DNA from: a bacterium
Lineage (GTDB): Bacteria; Atribacterota; JS1; SB-45; 34-128
Assembly (NCBI GenBank): GCA_018903015.1
Contig: JAHIPR010000308.1
Span: forward strand, 1-8,987
Length of the DNA stretch: 8,987 nt
Reading direction: 5' to 3'
A program made the translations under genes and the position numbers. The notes beneath the pieces are model-generated. The model was not told where the DNA came from. It did no database searches and saw only the letters and a program-made list of their open reading frames with translations. Below, piece by piece: positions 1 through 6,174 of the stretch (positions within the stretch are counted from its first letter, which is position 1; the number at the start of each line of letters is the position of its first letter).

Positions 1-527
1 AAATCTAATAACATTTCTCCGTCAACTATTCCCGCGCTAATTGCCCCTACATAATCTTTTATGGGAATAACATCTAAGTGCCCTTCAGCCTTCAGATAAT
101 TTAAAGCATCAAATAGAGCAATAAAAGAACCGATGATAGCTGAGGTTCTGGTTCCACCATCGGCTTGAACTACATCACAGTCTATCCAAATAGTTCTCTC
201 TCCTAATTCCATTACATCTACTACTGATCTTAAAGATCTCCCTATCAATCTTTGAATTTCAGAAGACCTTCCACTTATTTTACCTTTAACTGAATCCCTG
301 ATATTTCTAATTTGATTTGCTCGGGGAATCATAGAGTATTCAGCTGAAATCCAACCACTCTTTTTTCCTCTTAGAAATAAAGGAACTTTGTCTTCAACCG
401 AAGCGGTACATATTATTTTAGTACTCCCCATTTCCATAAGGGTAGATCCTTCTGCATATTTTATGTAATTTCTGGTAATCTTTATAGGTCGTATTTCATT
501 ATATTTTCGATTGTTCGATCTAAACAT
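1..527 (-). CDS. rph: RNase PH (tRNA nucleotidyltransferase), 3' end outside window
   Basis: Phosphorolytic 3'-5' exoribonuclease that trims the 3' ends of tRNA precursors; cytoplasmic and hexameric in the known family. I translated 175 codons from the ATG at 527-525; the frame stays open to the left edge, so the C-terminal third is missing. Visible family signatures are KYAEGS (residues 23-28), [10 protein letters not shown] (37-46), the [14 protein letters not shown] block (57-70), [16 protein letters not shown] (85-100, containing the conserved phosphate-site arginine of the family), [19 protein letters not shown] (110-128) and [14 protein letters not shown] (158-171). The sequence breaks off where the metal-binding aspartates of the family begin. 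The start is set by GGAGGG three bases upstream (531-536) and by the usual RNase PH N-terminus. It lies 259 bases after ispA, across a repeat-filled spacer, so it may or may not be co-transcribed with it. Identification is secure. Confidence 0.97.
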   Translation of the reverse strand, partial: MFRSNNRKYNEIRPIKITRNYIKYAEGSTLMEMGSTKIICTASVEDKVPLFLRGKKSGWISAEYSMIPRANQIRNIRDSVKGKISGRSSEIQRLIGRSLRSVVDVMELGERTIWIDCDVVQADGGTRTSAIIGSFIALFDALNYLKAEGHLDVIPIKDYVGAISAGIVDGEMLLD

Positions 528-530
528 TTT

Positions 531-536
531 CCCTCC
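531..536 (-). promoter_or_regulatory. Ribosome binding site of rph
   Basis: On the minus strand GGAGGG lies three bases before the ATG at 527-525. It is the only strong Shine-Dalgarno-like sequence upstream of rph, and it fixes the start just outside the repeat-filled spacer. Confidence 0.75.
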
Positions 537-547
537 TTAATTTCTTT

Positions 548-785
548 TAGCGTATAGCGTATAGTAAAAGTATCAATATAGTATCGCGTAAAGAATATAG
601 CGTATAGCGGGTAGCGTTTAGCGTATAGGAATATAGTATCGCGTATCGAGCAGCCACATAACGGTTTCTTAACAAGATACGATTCACGAAATACGAGATA
701 CGAATTTATTCTGGCTTCTATCTCCTGAATTCTGACTCCCTCTTTCCTAACTATACGCTCTACGCTAAACGCTGTACGCTAGTTT
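548..785. repeat. Composite period-7 repeat element A (ispA-rph spacer)
   Basis: This spacer shows no gene and is made mostly of degenerate 7-base units. Units close to TAGCGTA occupy 548-561 and 598-632; the latter is five consecutive units. Units of form ANATACG (one variant, attcacg) occupy 675-702, four in a row. From 709 to 778 ten units run in one unbroken phase: six pyrimidine-rich units resembling TTCTGAC, then four of form CTNNACG. A 16-base direct repeat, aatatagtatcgcgta, is present at 575-590 and 630-645. The right-hand CTNNACG units are the reverse complement of the left-hand TAGCGTA type, so the two ends are imperfect inverted repeats (about 605-625 against 759-779). Bases 722-753 are identical to 4156-4187 in element B. 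The region resembles short heptanucleotide tandem repeats known from other bacteria such as cyanobacterial STRR sequences, but I cannot say it is homologous. Confidence 0.85.
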
Positions 786-786
786 T

Positions 787-1647
787 TCATTTTTTTCTGG
801 TCAGTAAATAATCAGCTAAACTTCTCAATGTTGCAGTTTTATGATTAAATATTTTTAAAGAATCTTTTGCTTCCTTAATCAATCTTTCAGATTCGCTCTT
901 AGATTCTTTTATCCCATATTTATTAGCATAAGTAGGTTTTCCTATATCCCTTTGGTCTTGCATGATATCGAGCATATCGTCAATAATTTGAAAAGCTAAT
1001 CCTATATTTTCACCATATTTGGTTAAAGCTTCAAGCTGCTTTTGGTTTGCCCCGGATAATATTGCACCTGCCCTAATAGAAAGACAAATTAAGGCCGCAG
1101 TTTTTTTCATATATAGATTAGTTAGATCTTCTTTTTTGATATCTGCATTTTTCAAGTATATATCTTCTACTTGTCCTCCTAACATATTTTCAGTTCCAAT
1201 GTAAAAAGATATTTCTTTTATCAATTTTAGAATCGATTGTTTTTTTATTTCTTTAACTTCAGAATTTTTAATTATTAAGTCAAATCCGGAAACTAAAAGG
1301 GCATCCCCTGCTAATAAAGCTATGGCCTCTCCAAATACTTTGTGATTGCTTGGTTTCCCCCGTCTAAAGTCATCATTATCTATACAAGGGAGATCATCAT
1401 GGATTAATGAAAAAGTATGAATTAATTCAATTCCACAAGCTGCCTTTATTACATTTTCAGTATCTTTTCCAAACAATTCAGCTGTTGCAAAAGTTAAAAT
1501 TGGCCTAATTCTCTTCCCTCCGCTAAAAACACTATAGCGCATCGCTTTGTGAATAATTGAAGGTGATTTTTCTTCCGGTGGCAAATATTCATCTAAAGCC
1601 TTATCTATGATATTTTTTCTATTTTCCAGATATTTTTTAAAATTCAT
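787..1647 (-). CDS. ispA: Polyprenyl synthetase, probable farnesyl diphosphate synthase
   Basis: Cytoplasmic Mg-dependent prenyltransferase that condenses isopentenyl diphosphate with allylic diphosphates to build C15 (possibly C20) chains. Numbered from the ATG at 1647-1645 the protein has 286 residues, normal for IspA. GGKRIRP (43-49) binds the isoprenyl diphosphate; the first aspartate-rich motif DDLPCID (84-90) has the two-residue insertion typical of bacterial FPP synthases; the second is DDMLD (223-227). F79, five residues before the first motif, is aromatic, which favours C15 product in the family. An upstream in-frame ATG at 1710 would add 21 residues lying inside xseB; I reject it because MNFKKYLENR matches the usual N-terminus and GGAGA lies 11 bases before 1647. 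The gene overlaps the 3' end of xseB by 11 bases (1637-1647), so translational coupling is likely. No dxs follows in the window. Confidence 0.94.
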   Translation of the reverse strand: MNFKKYLENRKNIIDKALDEYLPPEEKSPSIIHKAMRYSVFSGGKRIRPILTFATAELFGKDTENVIKAACGIELIHTFSLIHDDLPCIDNDDFRRGKPSNHKVFGEAIALLAGDALLVSGFDLIIKNSEVKEIKKQSILKLIKEISFYIGTENMLGGQVEDIYLKNADIKKEDLTNLYMKKTAALICLSIRAGAILSGANQKQLEALTKYGENIGLAFQIIDDMLDIMQDQRDIGKPTYANKYGIKESKSESERLIKEAKDSLKIFNHKTATLRSLADYLLTRKK

Positions 1648-1906
1648 TAATTGTATCTTCTCCTTCTTTTTCAGAAAAAGGTTTGGTAGAATATTTTTCT
1701 TCACTCTCAATTACCAGTTGTTCTATCTTCTTTTTAGTTTTATTCAGTTTTTCCAAACATATTTTCGATATATTCATTCCTTCTTCATAGGTCTTTACCG
1801 ACTCATCTAAGGTTAATTCGCCTTCCTCTAATTGTTGAACAATTTTTTCTAATTTTCTTAAATATTCTTCAAAGGGAATATCTTCAACTTTTTTCTTGTT
1901 TTTCAT
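1637..1906 (-). CDS. xseB: Exodeoxyribonuclease VII small subunit
   Basis: Small subunit of exonuclease VII, which with XseA degrades single-stranded DNA to oligonucleotides in repair and recombination. The 89-residue product is slightly long for the family, which is usually about 70-85 residues. It carries the core signature FEEYLRKLEKIVQQLEEGEL (12-31) followed by LDESVKTYEEG (33-43), predicted to form a helical hairpin. The C-terminus (about 66-89) is charged and not conserved. The start ATG at 1906-1904 overlaps the xseA stop as ATGA (1903-1906). GGAGG (1917-1921) lies ten bases upstream, inside xseA. Both overlaps, with xseA and with ispA, point to a translationally coupled operon. Confidence 0.95.
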   Translation of the reverse strand: MKNKKKVEDIPFEEYLRKLEKIVQQLEEGELTLDESVKTYEEGMNISKICLEKLNKTKKKIEQLVIESEEKYSTKPFSEKEGEDTINEF

Positions 1907-3132
1907 CTTGAAACAACCTCCTTTTTTTCTACTTTACTCAATATCTTACCATCACTTATGATAACTTCTATTTTTGTACCAACTTCAATTTGTTCCAACC
2001 TTTTAATAATCTCCTTGCCAGGTATTTTTCTACAAATACTATATCCTCTTTCAATTATTGCCCAAGGACTTAATGAGCCCAGTCTTTGGGAATCTTTTTT
2101 TATTCTTTCTTCATATAATTCTACCCGGTGCTTAATCCTTGAATTTAAGCGAGCACTAAATTCATCGATATATTGGTAATATTGATTAATTTTGTTTTCC
2201 GGTCCATGATATTTAAGGCTTCTACTTACAGAATTTAAATTTTCTGTTTCTAACTCAAGGTTTCTTTTAACTGCCCTGCTCATTTTGCTTTTTAATAAAC
2301 TTAGATTATTTATCAGATTATTTTTATCCGGTATAGTCATTTCAGCTGCTGCAGATGGAGTGGGAGAACGCAGGTCAGCCGCAAAATCTGAAATAGTAAA
2401 ATCTGTTTCGTGGCCTACTGCTGAAACTATAGGAATTTTAGAGTTATAGATACTGCGAGCTAAAATTTCTTCATTAAAAGCCCATAATTCTTCCAATGAA
2501 CCTCCCCCTCGGCCAATTATAATAAAATCTAAATCTTTAAAGTATTTATTTAAAAAATCTATCTTTTTAGCCATCTCCTTAGCGGCAAATGTCCCTTGTA
2601 CCAAGGAAGGAACAACTAAAATTGAAAGATTGGGAAACCTTCTCAATGAGATAGTTATAACGTCCCTAATTGCTGCGCCGGTAGGAGAAGTTATCACTGC
2701 AATATTTTGCGGAATGAGCGGTAATTTCTTTTTAATTTCCTCTGAAAAAAGCCCTTCATCTTTTAGCTTTTCTTTCAATCTCTCAAAAGCTAAATAAAGT
2801 TCACCCTTCCCAGCTTCAATAATTTCTTTTGCATACAGCTGATATTCTCCTCTTTTTTCATAAACACTGACATCCCCTCGCACCTTAACTTTCATTCCAT
2901 CTCCTGGCATAAATCGTAAATTACAATTGTTTCCTCTAAACATTACACATTTAATTTGGCTTTCCTTATCCTTGAGCACAAAATACATATGTCCTGAAGA
3001 ATGCAGCTTAAAATTGGATATCTCTCCCAATATCCATATATCCTGCAGATTAAAATCATTTTCAAAAAGCTTTTTTATATATTTATTAAGCTTGGAAACT
3101 GTATATATTTTTGATTCTGTATAATTAATCAT
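1903..3132 (-). CDS. xseA: Exodeoxyribonuclease VII large subunit
   Basis: Catalytic subunit of exonuclease VII, acting on single-stranded DNA from either end. The length of 409 residues is normal. An N-terminal OB-fold domain (about 9-105) contains IWILGEISNFK (32-42) and HSSGHMYFVLKD (44-55). The catalytic domain follows with VITSPTGAAIRDV (146-158), GRGGGSLEELWAFNEE (207-222), SAVGHETDFTISDFAADLRS (237-256) and PTPSAAAE (257-264). A helical, probably coiled-coil stretch occupies about 270-365, and the C-terminus has ERGYSI as in other XseA proteins. The ATG at 3132-3130 lies only six bases after the nusB stop, and I see no good Shine-Dalgarno sequence, so translation probably depends on coupling to nusB. 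In B. subtilis folD lies between nusB and xseA; here nothing does. All expected catalytic-region motifs are present. Confidence 0.97.
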   Translation of the reverse strand: MINYTESKIYTVSKLNKYIKKLFENDFNLQDIWILGEISNFKLHSSGHMYFVLKDKESQIKCVMFRGNNCNLRFMPGDGMKVKVRGDVSVYEKRGEYQLYAKEIIEAGKGELYLAFERLKEKLKDEGLFSEEIKKKLPLIPQNIAVITSPTGAAIRDVITISLRRFPNLSILVVPSLVQGTFAAKEMAKKIDFLNKYFKDLDFIIIGRGGGSLEELWAFNEEILARSIYNSKIPIVSAVGHETDFTISDFAADLRSPTPSAAAEMTIPDKNNLINNLSLLKSKMSRAVKRNLELETENLNSVSRSLKYHGPENKINQYYQYIDEFSARLNSRIKHRVELYEERIKKDSQRLGSLSPWAIIERGYSICRKIPGKEIIKRLEQIEVGTKIEVIISDGKILSKVEKKEVVSR

Positions 3133-3138
3133 AATCGT

Positions 3139-3561
3139 TTAATCTATTTTCTTTAATACTTTATCATTCTTATCAATTTTCCCTAAAACTCCGTTTACAA
3201 AACTAAAAGAACTTTTTGTACCGTATTTTTTGGCTAATTCAACTGCTTCGTTAATGGAAACGCTTTTGGGTATATTGTTTAAATATAATATTTCGTAAAT
3301 CGCTATCCGAAGAATATTTCTATCAATATTAGTAATTCTTTCCAAAGACCAATTGTTAGTATAATTACTAATTGACTTATCTATTTTAGATAAATTACTC
3401 AACACGCCATTAACCAATATTAGAGAAAATTCTTTAACTTCATCTGAAAATTCACCATCTTCGAAAGTGTATTTCAGTGCTTCTTCTATATTAGTGCTAA
3501 CTAAATCAATTTGAAACAATGCTTTTAAGGCCATTTCTCGGGATAACCTTCTCCCTCCCAT
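3139..3561 (-). CDS. nusB: Transcription antitermination factor NusB
   Basis: All-helical RNA-binding protein that joins NusE (S10) at the boxA site in rRNA antitermination complexes. The length of 140 residues is typical. Visible signatures are the arginine-rich N-terminus [18 protein letters not shown] (2-19), [17 protein letters not shown] (78-94) and [18 protein letters not shown] (98-115), then [12 protein letters not shown] (118-129). The start ATG (3561-3559) is supported by the family N-terminus and by GGAGGAG two bases upstream (3564-3570), which is rather close. The 35-bp inverted repeat ends six bases upstream of that site, so a hairpin in the transcript would sit directly before the nusB ribosome binding site. 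The gene is followed after six bases by xseA. Confidence 0.97.
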   Translation of the reverse strand: MGGRRLSREMALKALFQIDLVSTNIEEALKYTFEDGEFSDEVKEFSLILVNGVLSNLSKIDKSISNYTNNWSLERITNIDRNILRIAIYEILYLNNIPKSVSINEAVELAKKYGTKSSFSFVNGVLGKIDKNDKVLKKID

Positions 3562-3576
3562 TACTCCTCCGTTTAT

Positions 3577-3663
3577 ATGGGGTCAGGTCTCAACATTTGA
3601 CATAACTTATTTCTTTTCATTATTTAGGAATAAGTTATGTCAAATGTTGAGACCTGACCCCAT
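3577..3663. repeat. Perfect 35-bp inverted repeat (REP/MITE-like palindrome)
   Basis: Arms 3577-3611 and 3629-3663 are exact reverse complements over 35 bases, separated by a 17-base AT-rich loop (3612-3628). The arms begin atggggtcaggtctcaac and end in ataacttatt. The structure fills most of the 109-base spacer between the asp23 stop (3671) and the nusB start (3561). On the transcribed strand the hairpin is followed by ATATAAACGG and not a run of T, so it is not a normal intrinsic terminator. From memory, GGGGTCAGGTCT-type ends are frequent in interspersed palindromes associated with IS200/Y1-type (REP-associated) transposases; no such gene is in this window and the link is inference. No clear target-site duplication is visible. 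Confidence 0.93.
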
Positions 3664-3670
3664 TTGTATC

Positions 3671-4096
3671 TTAAAAAACTTTTACAAATAAATTGGAAGC
3701 AACTAAATCTCTCCTGCTTTGTGTCTTCTTGGGAAACTGTATCCCTTGAACATGAATATTTATTTCATTAATATCTGTACCTAATTTTTCCCTTAAACCT
3801 TCTTTGACCCTATTCTGAATATCCCAGGCTATATCGGGTATCCTTACACCATACTTTATAATAATATATAAATTTATCAAAGGTTTATTATCTTTTACCT
3901 CTACTTTTATAGTACGGGAAGCTTCTTCTCTTTCGTTTTCGCTCGTATCTCCCCTTAACATGTCAGTTATCTCTTTTATTATTGATTTTCTGCTTCCGAC
4001 CACCCCTTTAACATCAGCCAAATTTAAACTAACTATACTCCCGATTGTTTCTCTGGAAACATTTATTTCTCCCAGATCAGTTTTAATAGTTTGCAT
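3671..4096 (-). CDS. Asp23/Gls24 family protein (YqhY-like)
   Basis: Small cytoplasmic protein of the Asp23/Gls24 family, 141 residues. Members are linked to envelope stress, and YqhY-type members sit beside acetyl-CoA carboxylase genes and have been tied to control of that enzyme; the molecular function is unsettled. Visible here are DLGEINVSRETIGSIVSLNL (7-26), a charged linker (about 48-64) and the conserved C-terminal half VRIPDIAWDIQNRVKEGL (84-101) followed by INEINIHVQGIQF (109-121). I see no signal peptide or membrane segment. The ATG (4096-4094) has AAGGAG about four bases upstream. Position directly before nusB matches B. subtilis yqhY, but accB/accC, which precede yqhY there, are absent here, replaced by efp and a repeat-filled spacer. 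Family assignment is firm; the YqhY label rests on position. Confidence 0.92.
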   Translation of the reverse strand: MQTIKTDLGEINVSRETIGSIVSLNLADVKGVVGSRKSIIKEITDMLRGDTSENEREEASRTIKVEVKDNKPLINLYIIIKYGVRIPDIAWDIQNRVKEGLREKLGTDINEINIHVQGIQFPKKTQSRRDLVASNLFVKVF

Positions 4097-4130
4097 TTTT
4101 CTCCTTTTTAAATCTTTTCGCTAAATGTTA

Positions 4131-4219
4131 TACGCGATACTATCTTATATTCTTACTCCTGAATTCTGACTCCCTCTTTCCTAACTAAACGCTATACGCT
4201 AAACGCTCTATGCTATCTT
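4131..4219. repeat. Period-7 repeat element B (efp-asp23 spacer)
   Basis: The spacer after efp is built of 7-base units in one phase from about 4150 to 4212. Pyrimidine-rich units (such as ttctgac at 4164-4170) give way at 4185 to CTNNACG-type units (such as ctaaacg), the last of which is degenerate. Bases 4156-4187 are identical to 722-753 of element A. Bases 4131-4143 (tacgcgatactat) are the reverse complement of the 13-base core found twice in element A, so part of the element is inverted relative to A. The heptads run right up to the efp stop codon at 4220-4222. The remaining bases, 4097-4130, hold the asp23 ribosome binding site and AT-rich leader. Confidence 0.85.
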
Positions 4220-4777
4220 CTATTCTCTTTCTATGTATTTCTTTTCTCTGGTGTCTATTTTTATTATGTCCCCTTCTTTTATAAACAAAGGAACTTGAAT
4301 GATTGTTCCGGTCTCTAAAGTAGCCGGTTTAAGGGCACCGTACACCGTATTCCCCTTTACACCAGGCATGGTTTTAATCACTTTTAAACTCATAAAATTT
4401 GGTAATTCAGCACCAATCAGTTCTTCTTTACAGAATACAACCTCCACATCATTGCCTTCTTTTAATAAATCGGTTATTTCGCTTATCTGTTCTTTAGATA
4501 AAGAAATTTGCTCATAATTTTCCTTATTCATAAAACAATAATTATTACCATCATTATATAGATACTGCATAGTTTTTCTATCAATTACAGCTTGCTCCAT
4601 TTTTTCTCCTGCTCTGAATGTTTTGTCGGTAACAAGCCCGGTTTTTACATTTTTAAACTTAGTCCTTACGAAAGCACCACCCTTACCGGGTTTTACGTGT
4701 TGAAAATCCACAATACTGTATATTTCACCATCTATTTCGATAGTTAACCCTTTTTTAAAATTGCTGGTAGAAATCAA
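4220..4777 (-). CDS. efp: Translation elongation factor P
   Basis: EF-P binds ribosomes stalled on polyproline stretches and stimulates peptide bond formation. The length of 185 residues is standard. The N-terminal KOW-like domain includes FQHVKPGKGGAFVRTKFKN (25-43), with K32 at the loop tip where family members carry a modification or are active unmodified. TMQYLYNDG (69-77) and the C-terminal KPATLETGTIIQVPLFIKEG (150-169) with ending KIDTREKKYIERE are characteristic. No modification enzyme (EpmA/EpmB, EarP or YmfI type) is in the window. The start codon is TTG (4777-4775); no in-frame ATG fits, and MISTSNFKKG matches B. subtilis EF-P (MISVNDF). GGAGG lies seven bases upstream. The gene is flanked on both sides by repeat-bearing spacers, so its co-transcription with glyA or asp23 is open. 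Confidence 0.98.
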   Translation of the reverse strand: MISTSNFKKGLTIEIDGEIYSIVDFQHVKPGKGGAFVRTKFKNVKTGLVTDKTFRAGEKMEQAVIDRKTMQYLYNDGNNYCFMNKENYEQISLSKEQISEITDLLKEGNDVEVVFCKEELIGAELPNFMSLKVIKTMPGVKGNTVYGALKPATLETGTIIQVPLFIKEGDIIKIDTREKKYIERE

Positions 4778-4784
4778 GATAAAA

Positions 4785-4789
4785 CCTCC
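4785..4789 (-). promoter_or_regulatory. Ribosome binding site supporting the TTG start of efp
   Basis: On the minus strand GGAGG lies seven bases before TTG at 4777-4775, an ideal spacing. This decides in favour of the TTG start, because no in-frame ATG lies nearby. Confidence 0.85.
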
Positions 4790-4877
4790 TTTTTGCTTAA
4801 TTCTCTATTTACGTATTTTTTTCTATGTTATTTAGTCAATCAGTCACTGTATTGGTACGATGCATTGTGTTCCTATA

Positions 4878-4914
4878 ACTCATTACTCATTATGGGCAGA
4901 CACAAGGTCTGCCC
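4878..4914. repeat. Short hairpin with adjoining heptads, element C (glyA-efp spacer)
   Basis: An 8-bp perfect stem, gggcagac (4894-4901) and gtctgccc (4907-4914), encloses the 5-base loop acaag. Next to it are two tandem copies of actcatt (4878-4891), again a 7-base unit. On the transcribed strand the hairpin lies ten bases after the glyA stop and is followed by ATAATGAG, without a T tract, so it is a poor intrinsic terminator. Its sequence (GTAGGGGCAGAC on the minus strand) resembles small dispersed palindromes I recall from many bacterial genomes. The rest of the 147-base spacer, 4778-4877, is AT-rich leader with the efp ribosome binding site and no convincing promoter. Confidence 0.75.
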
Positions 4915-4924
4915 CTACTTCTTT

Positions 4925-6154
4925 CTATACAAATTTTTGACAAAAACTTTCTACTTCTTTTCTTACTTCGTCTTTTATTTTCTGATTTTCCGTATCATTC
5001 AGGACTCTGTTCATCATTTCGGCTATTACACTCATATCTTTTTCTTTCATCCCCCGTGTAGTCACTGCAGGAGTTCCGATTCTTATTCCGCTGGCAACCC
5101 AAGGCTTTTGAGGGTCAAAGGGAACCATATTCTTATTAACAGTAATCCCGACTTCTTCCAAAGCTTTCTCTGCCTGCTTTCCGGTAATTCCTTTATTTCT
5201 TAAATCTACCAACATCAAGTGATTATCGGTTCCGCCGGATACTAAATTATAACCTAATTCTATTAATTTTTCAGCCAGGGTTTTGGCATTTTTAACGATT
5301 TGTTTCTGATAGTTCATAAATTCTGGGGTCGTTGCTTGCTTAAAACAGACCGCTTTAGCTGCTATAACGTGCATTAGTGGGCCGCCTTGAATCCCCGGGA
5401 AAATAGTTTTGTCAATTGCTCGACTATATTCCTCTTTACACAAAATTAAACCGCCTCTGGGCCCTCTTAAGGTTTTGTGAGTAGTTGTGGTTATAAAATG
5501 GCAATGAGGTACAGCACTTTGATGAAGACCTGCTATAATCAATCCTGCGATATGAGCAATGTCAGCCATCAAATATGCTCCGACTTCATCGGCAATAGAC
5601 CTGAATGCAGAGAAATCTATTTCACGCGGATAGGCACTCGCGCCGGCTATAATTAATTTTGGTTTATTTTTTATAGCCAAATCTCTTAAGTTATTATAAT
5701 CTATTCTTCCGGTATCTTTCCCCACTCCATAGGGAACAATAGTAAAGAATCTACCAGAAAAATTTACCGGGCTCCCATGAGTAAGATGGCCGCCATGAGA
5801 AAGATTCATAGCTAAAATAGTATCCCCTACCTCTAAAACACTGAAATAAACCGCCATATTTGCCTGTGAACCGGAATGAGGTTGAACATTAGCATGTTCG
5901 GCCTTAAATATCTTTTTAGCCCTTTCTATAGCTAAATTTTCTATGACATCGATGTATTTGCATCCACCATAGTATTTCTTCCCTGGATAGCCCTCAGCAT
6001 ATTTATTAGTTAAAACTGAACCCTGGGCTTCTAATATTTCCGGGGAAACAAAATTTTCTGAAGCAATTAATTCTATGGTATATTTTTGACGATTCTCTTC
6101 ATTTTTTATAGCTTCAAATATTTCTGGATCTACTTTCTTTAAATTACTAATCAT
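4925..6154 (-). CDS. glyA: Serine hydroxymethyltransferase
   Basis: PLP-dependent cytoplasmic enzyme that interconverts serine and glycine while charging tetrahydrofolate with a one-carbon unit. The 409 residues match the family's usual length. Visible signatures are [20 protein letters not shown] (25-44), [16 protein letters not shown] (49-64), [11 protein letters not shown] (89-99), the PLP-ring contact segment [10 protein letters not shown] (196-205, D198 and H201) and [14 protein letters not shown] (222-235), where K227 is the Schiff-base lysine. No key residue is missing. AAGGAG lies about eight bases before the ATG (6154-6152), and the gap to the preceding peptidase is 20 bases, so the two are probably co-transcribed. 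glyA is not part of this block in B. subtilis. No other folate gene (such as folD) is in the window. Confidence 0.98.
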   Translation of the reverse strand: MISNLKKVDPEIFEAIKNEENRQKYTIELIASENFVSPEILEAQGSVLTNKYAEGYPGKKYYGGCKYIDVIENLAIERAKKIFKAEHANVQPHSGSQANMAVYFSVLEVGDTILAMNLSHGGHLTHGSPVNFSGRFFTIVPYGVGKDTGRIDYNNLRDLAIKNKPKLIIAGASAYPREIDFSAFRSIADEVGAYLMADIAHIAGLIIAGLHQSAVPHCHFITTTTHKTLRGPRGGLILCKEEYSRAIDKTIFPGIQGGPLMHVIAAKAVCFKQATTPEFMNYQKQIVKNAKTLAEKLIELGYNLVSGGTDNHLMLVDLRNKGITGKQAEKALEEVGITVNKNMVPFDPQKPWVASGIRIGTPAVTTRGMKEKDMSVIAEMMNRVLNDTENQKIKDEVRKEVESFCQKFV

Positions 6155-6174
6155 AATATTTTCTCCTTACATTT

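Noticed and set aside
548..575. Possible rph promoter with TTGATA on the minus strand and TACGCT about 16 bases on
   Set aside because: The -10 candidate is weak and is formed by the heptad repeats themselves, which yield such matches repeatedly.
548..785. CRISPR array
   Set aside because: The units are contiguous degenerate 7-mers with no spacers of constant length and no repeats of 23 bases or more separated by unique sequence. No cas gene is nearby.
3577..3663. Intrinsic terminator after asp23
   Set aside because: The stem is strong, but no T-rich tract follows on the transcribed strand, and the arms are far longer than a usual terminator stem.
4810..4839. Possible minus-strand promoter before efp: TTGACT (4834-4839), 18-base gap, TACGTA (4810-4815)
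   Set aside because: The -35-like hexamer is good, but the -10 candidate matches the consensus at only two positions. In an AT-rich spacer this is not enough to call.
4894..4914. Intrinsic terminator after glyA
   Set aside because: The 8-bp GC-rich hairpin is followed by ATAATGAG, not by a T run. A weak or factor-assisted effect cannot be excluded.
4793..5203. 136-codon open frame on the plus strand, very rich in Phe, Tyr and Ser
   Set aside because: It lies mostly antisense to glyA and runs through repeat element C. Its composition is what the reverse strand of an AT-rich gene gives, and it has no recognisable domain.
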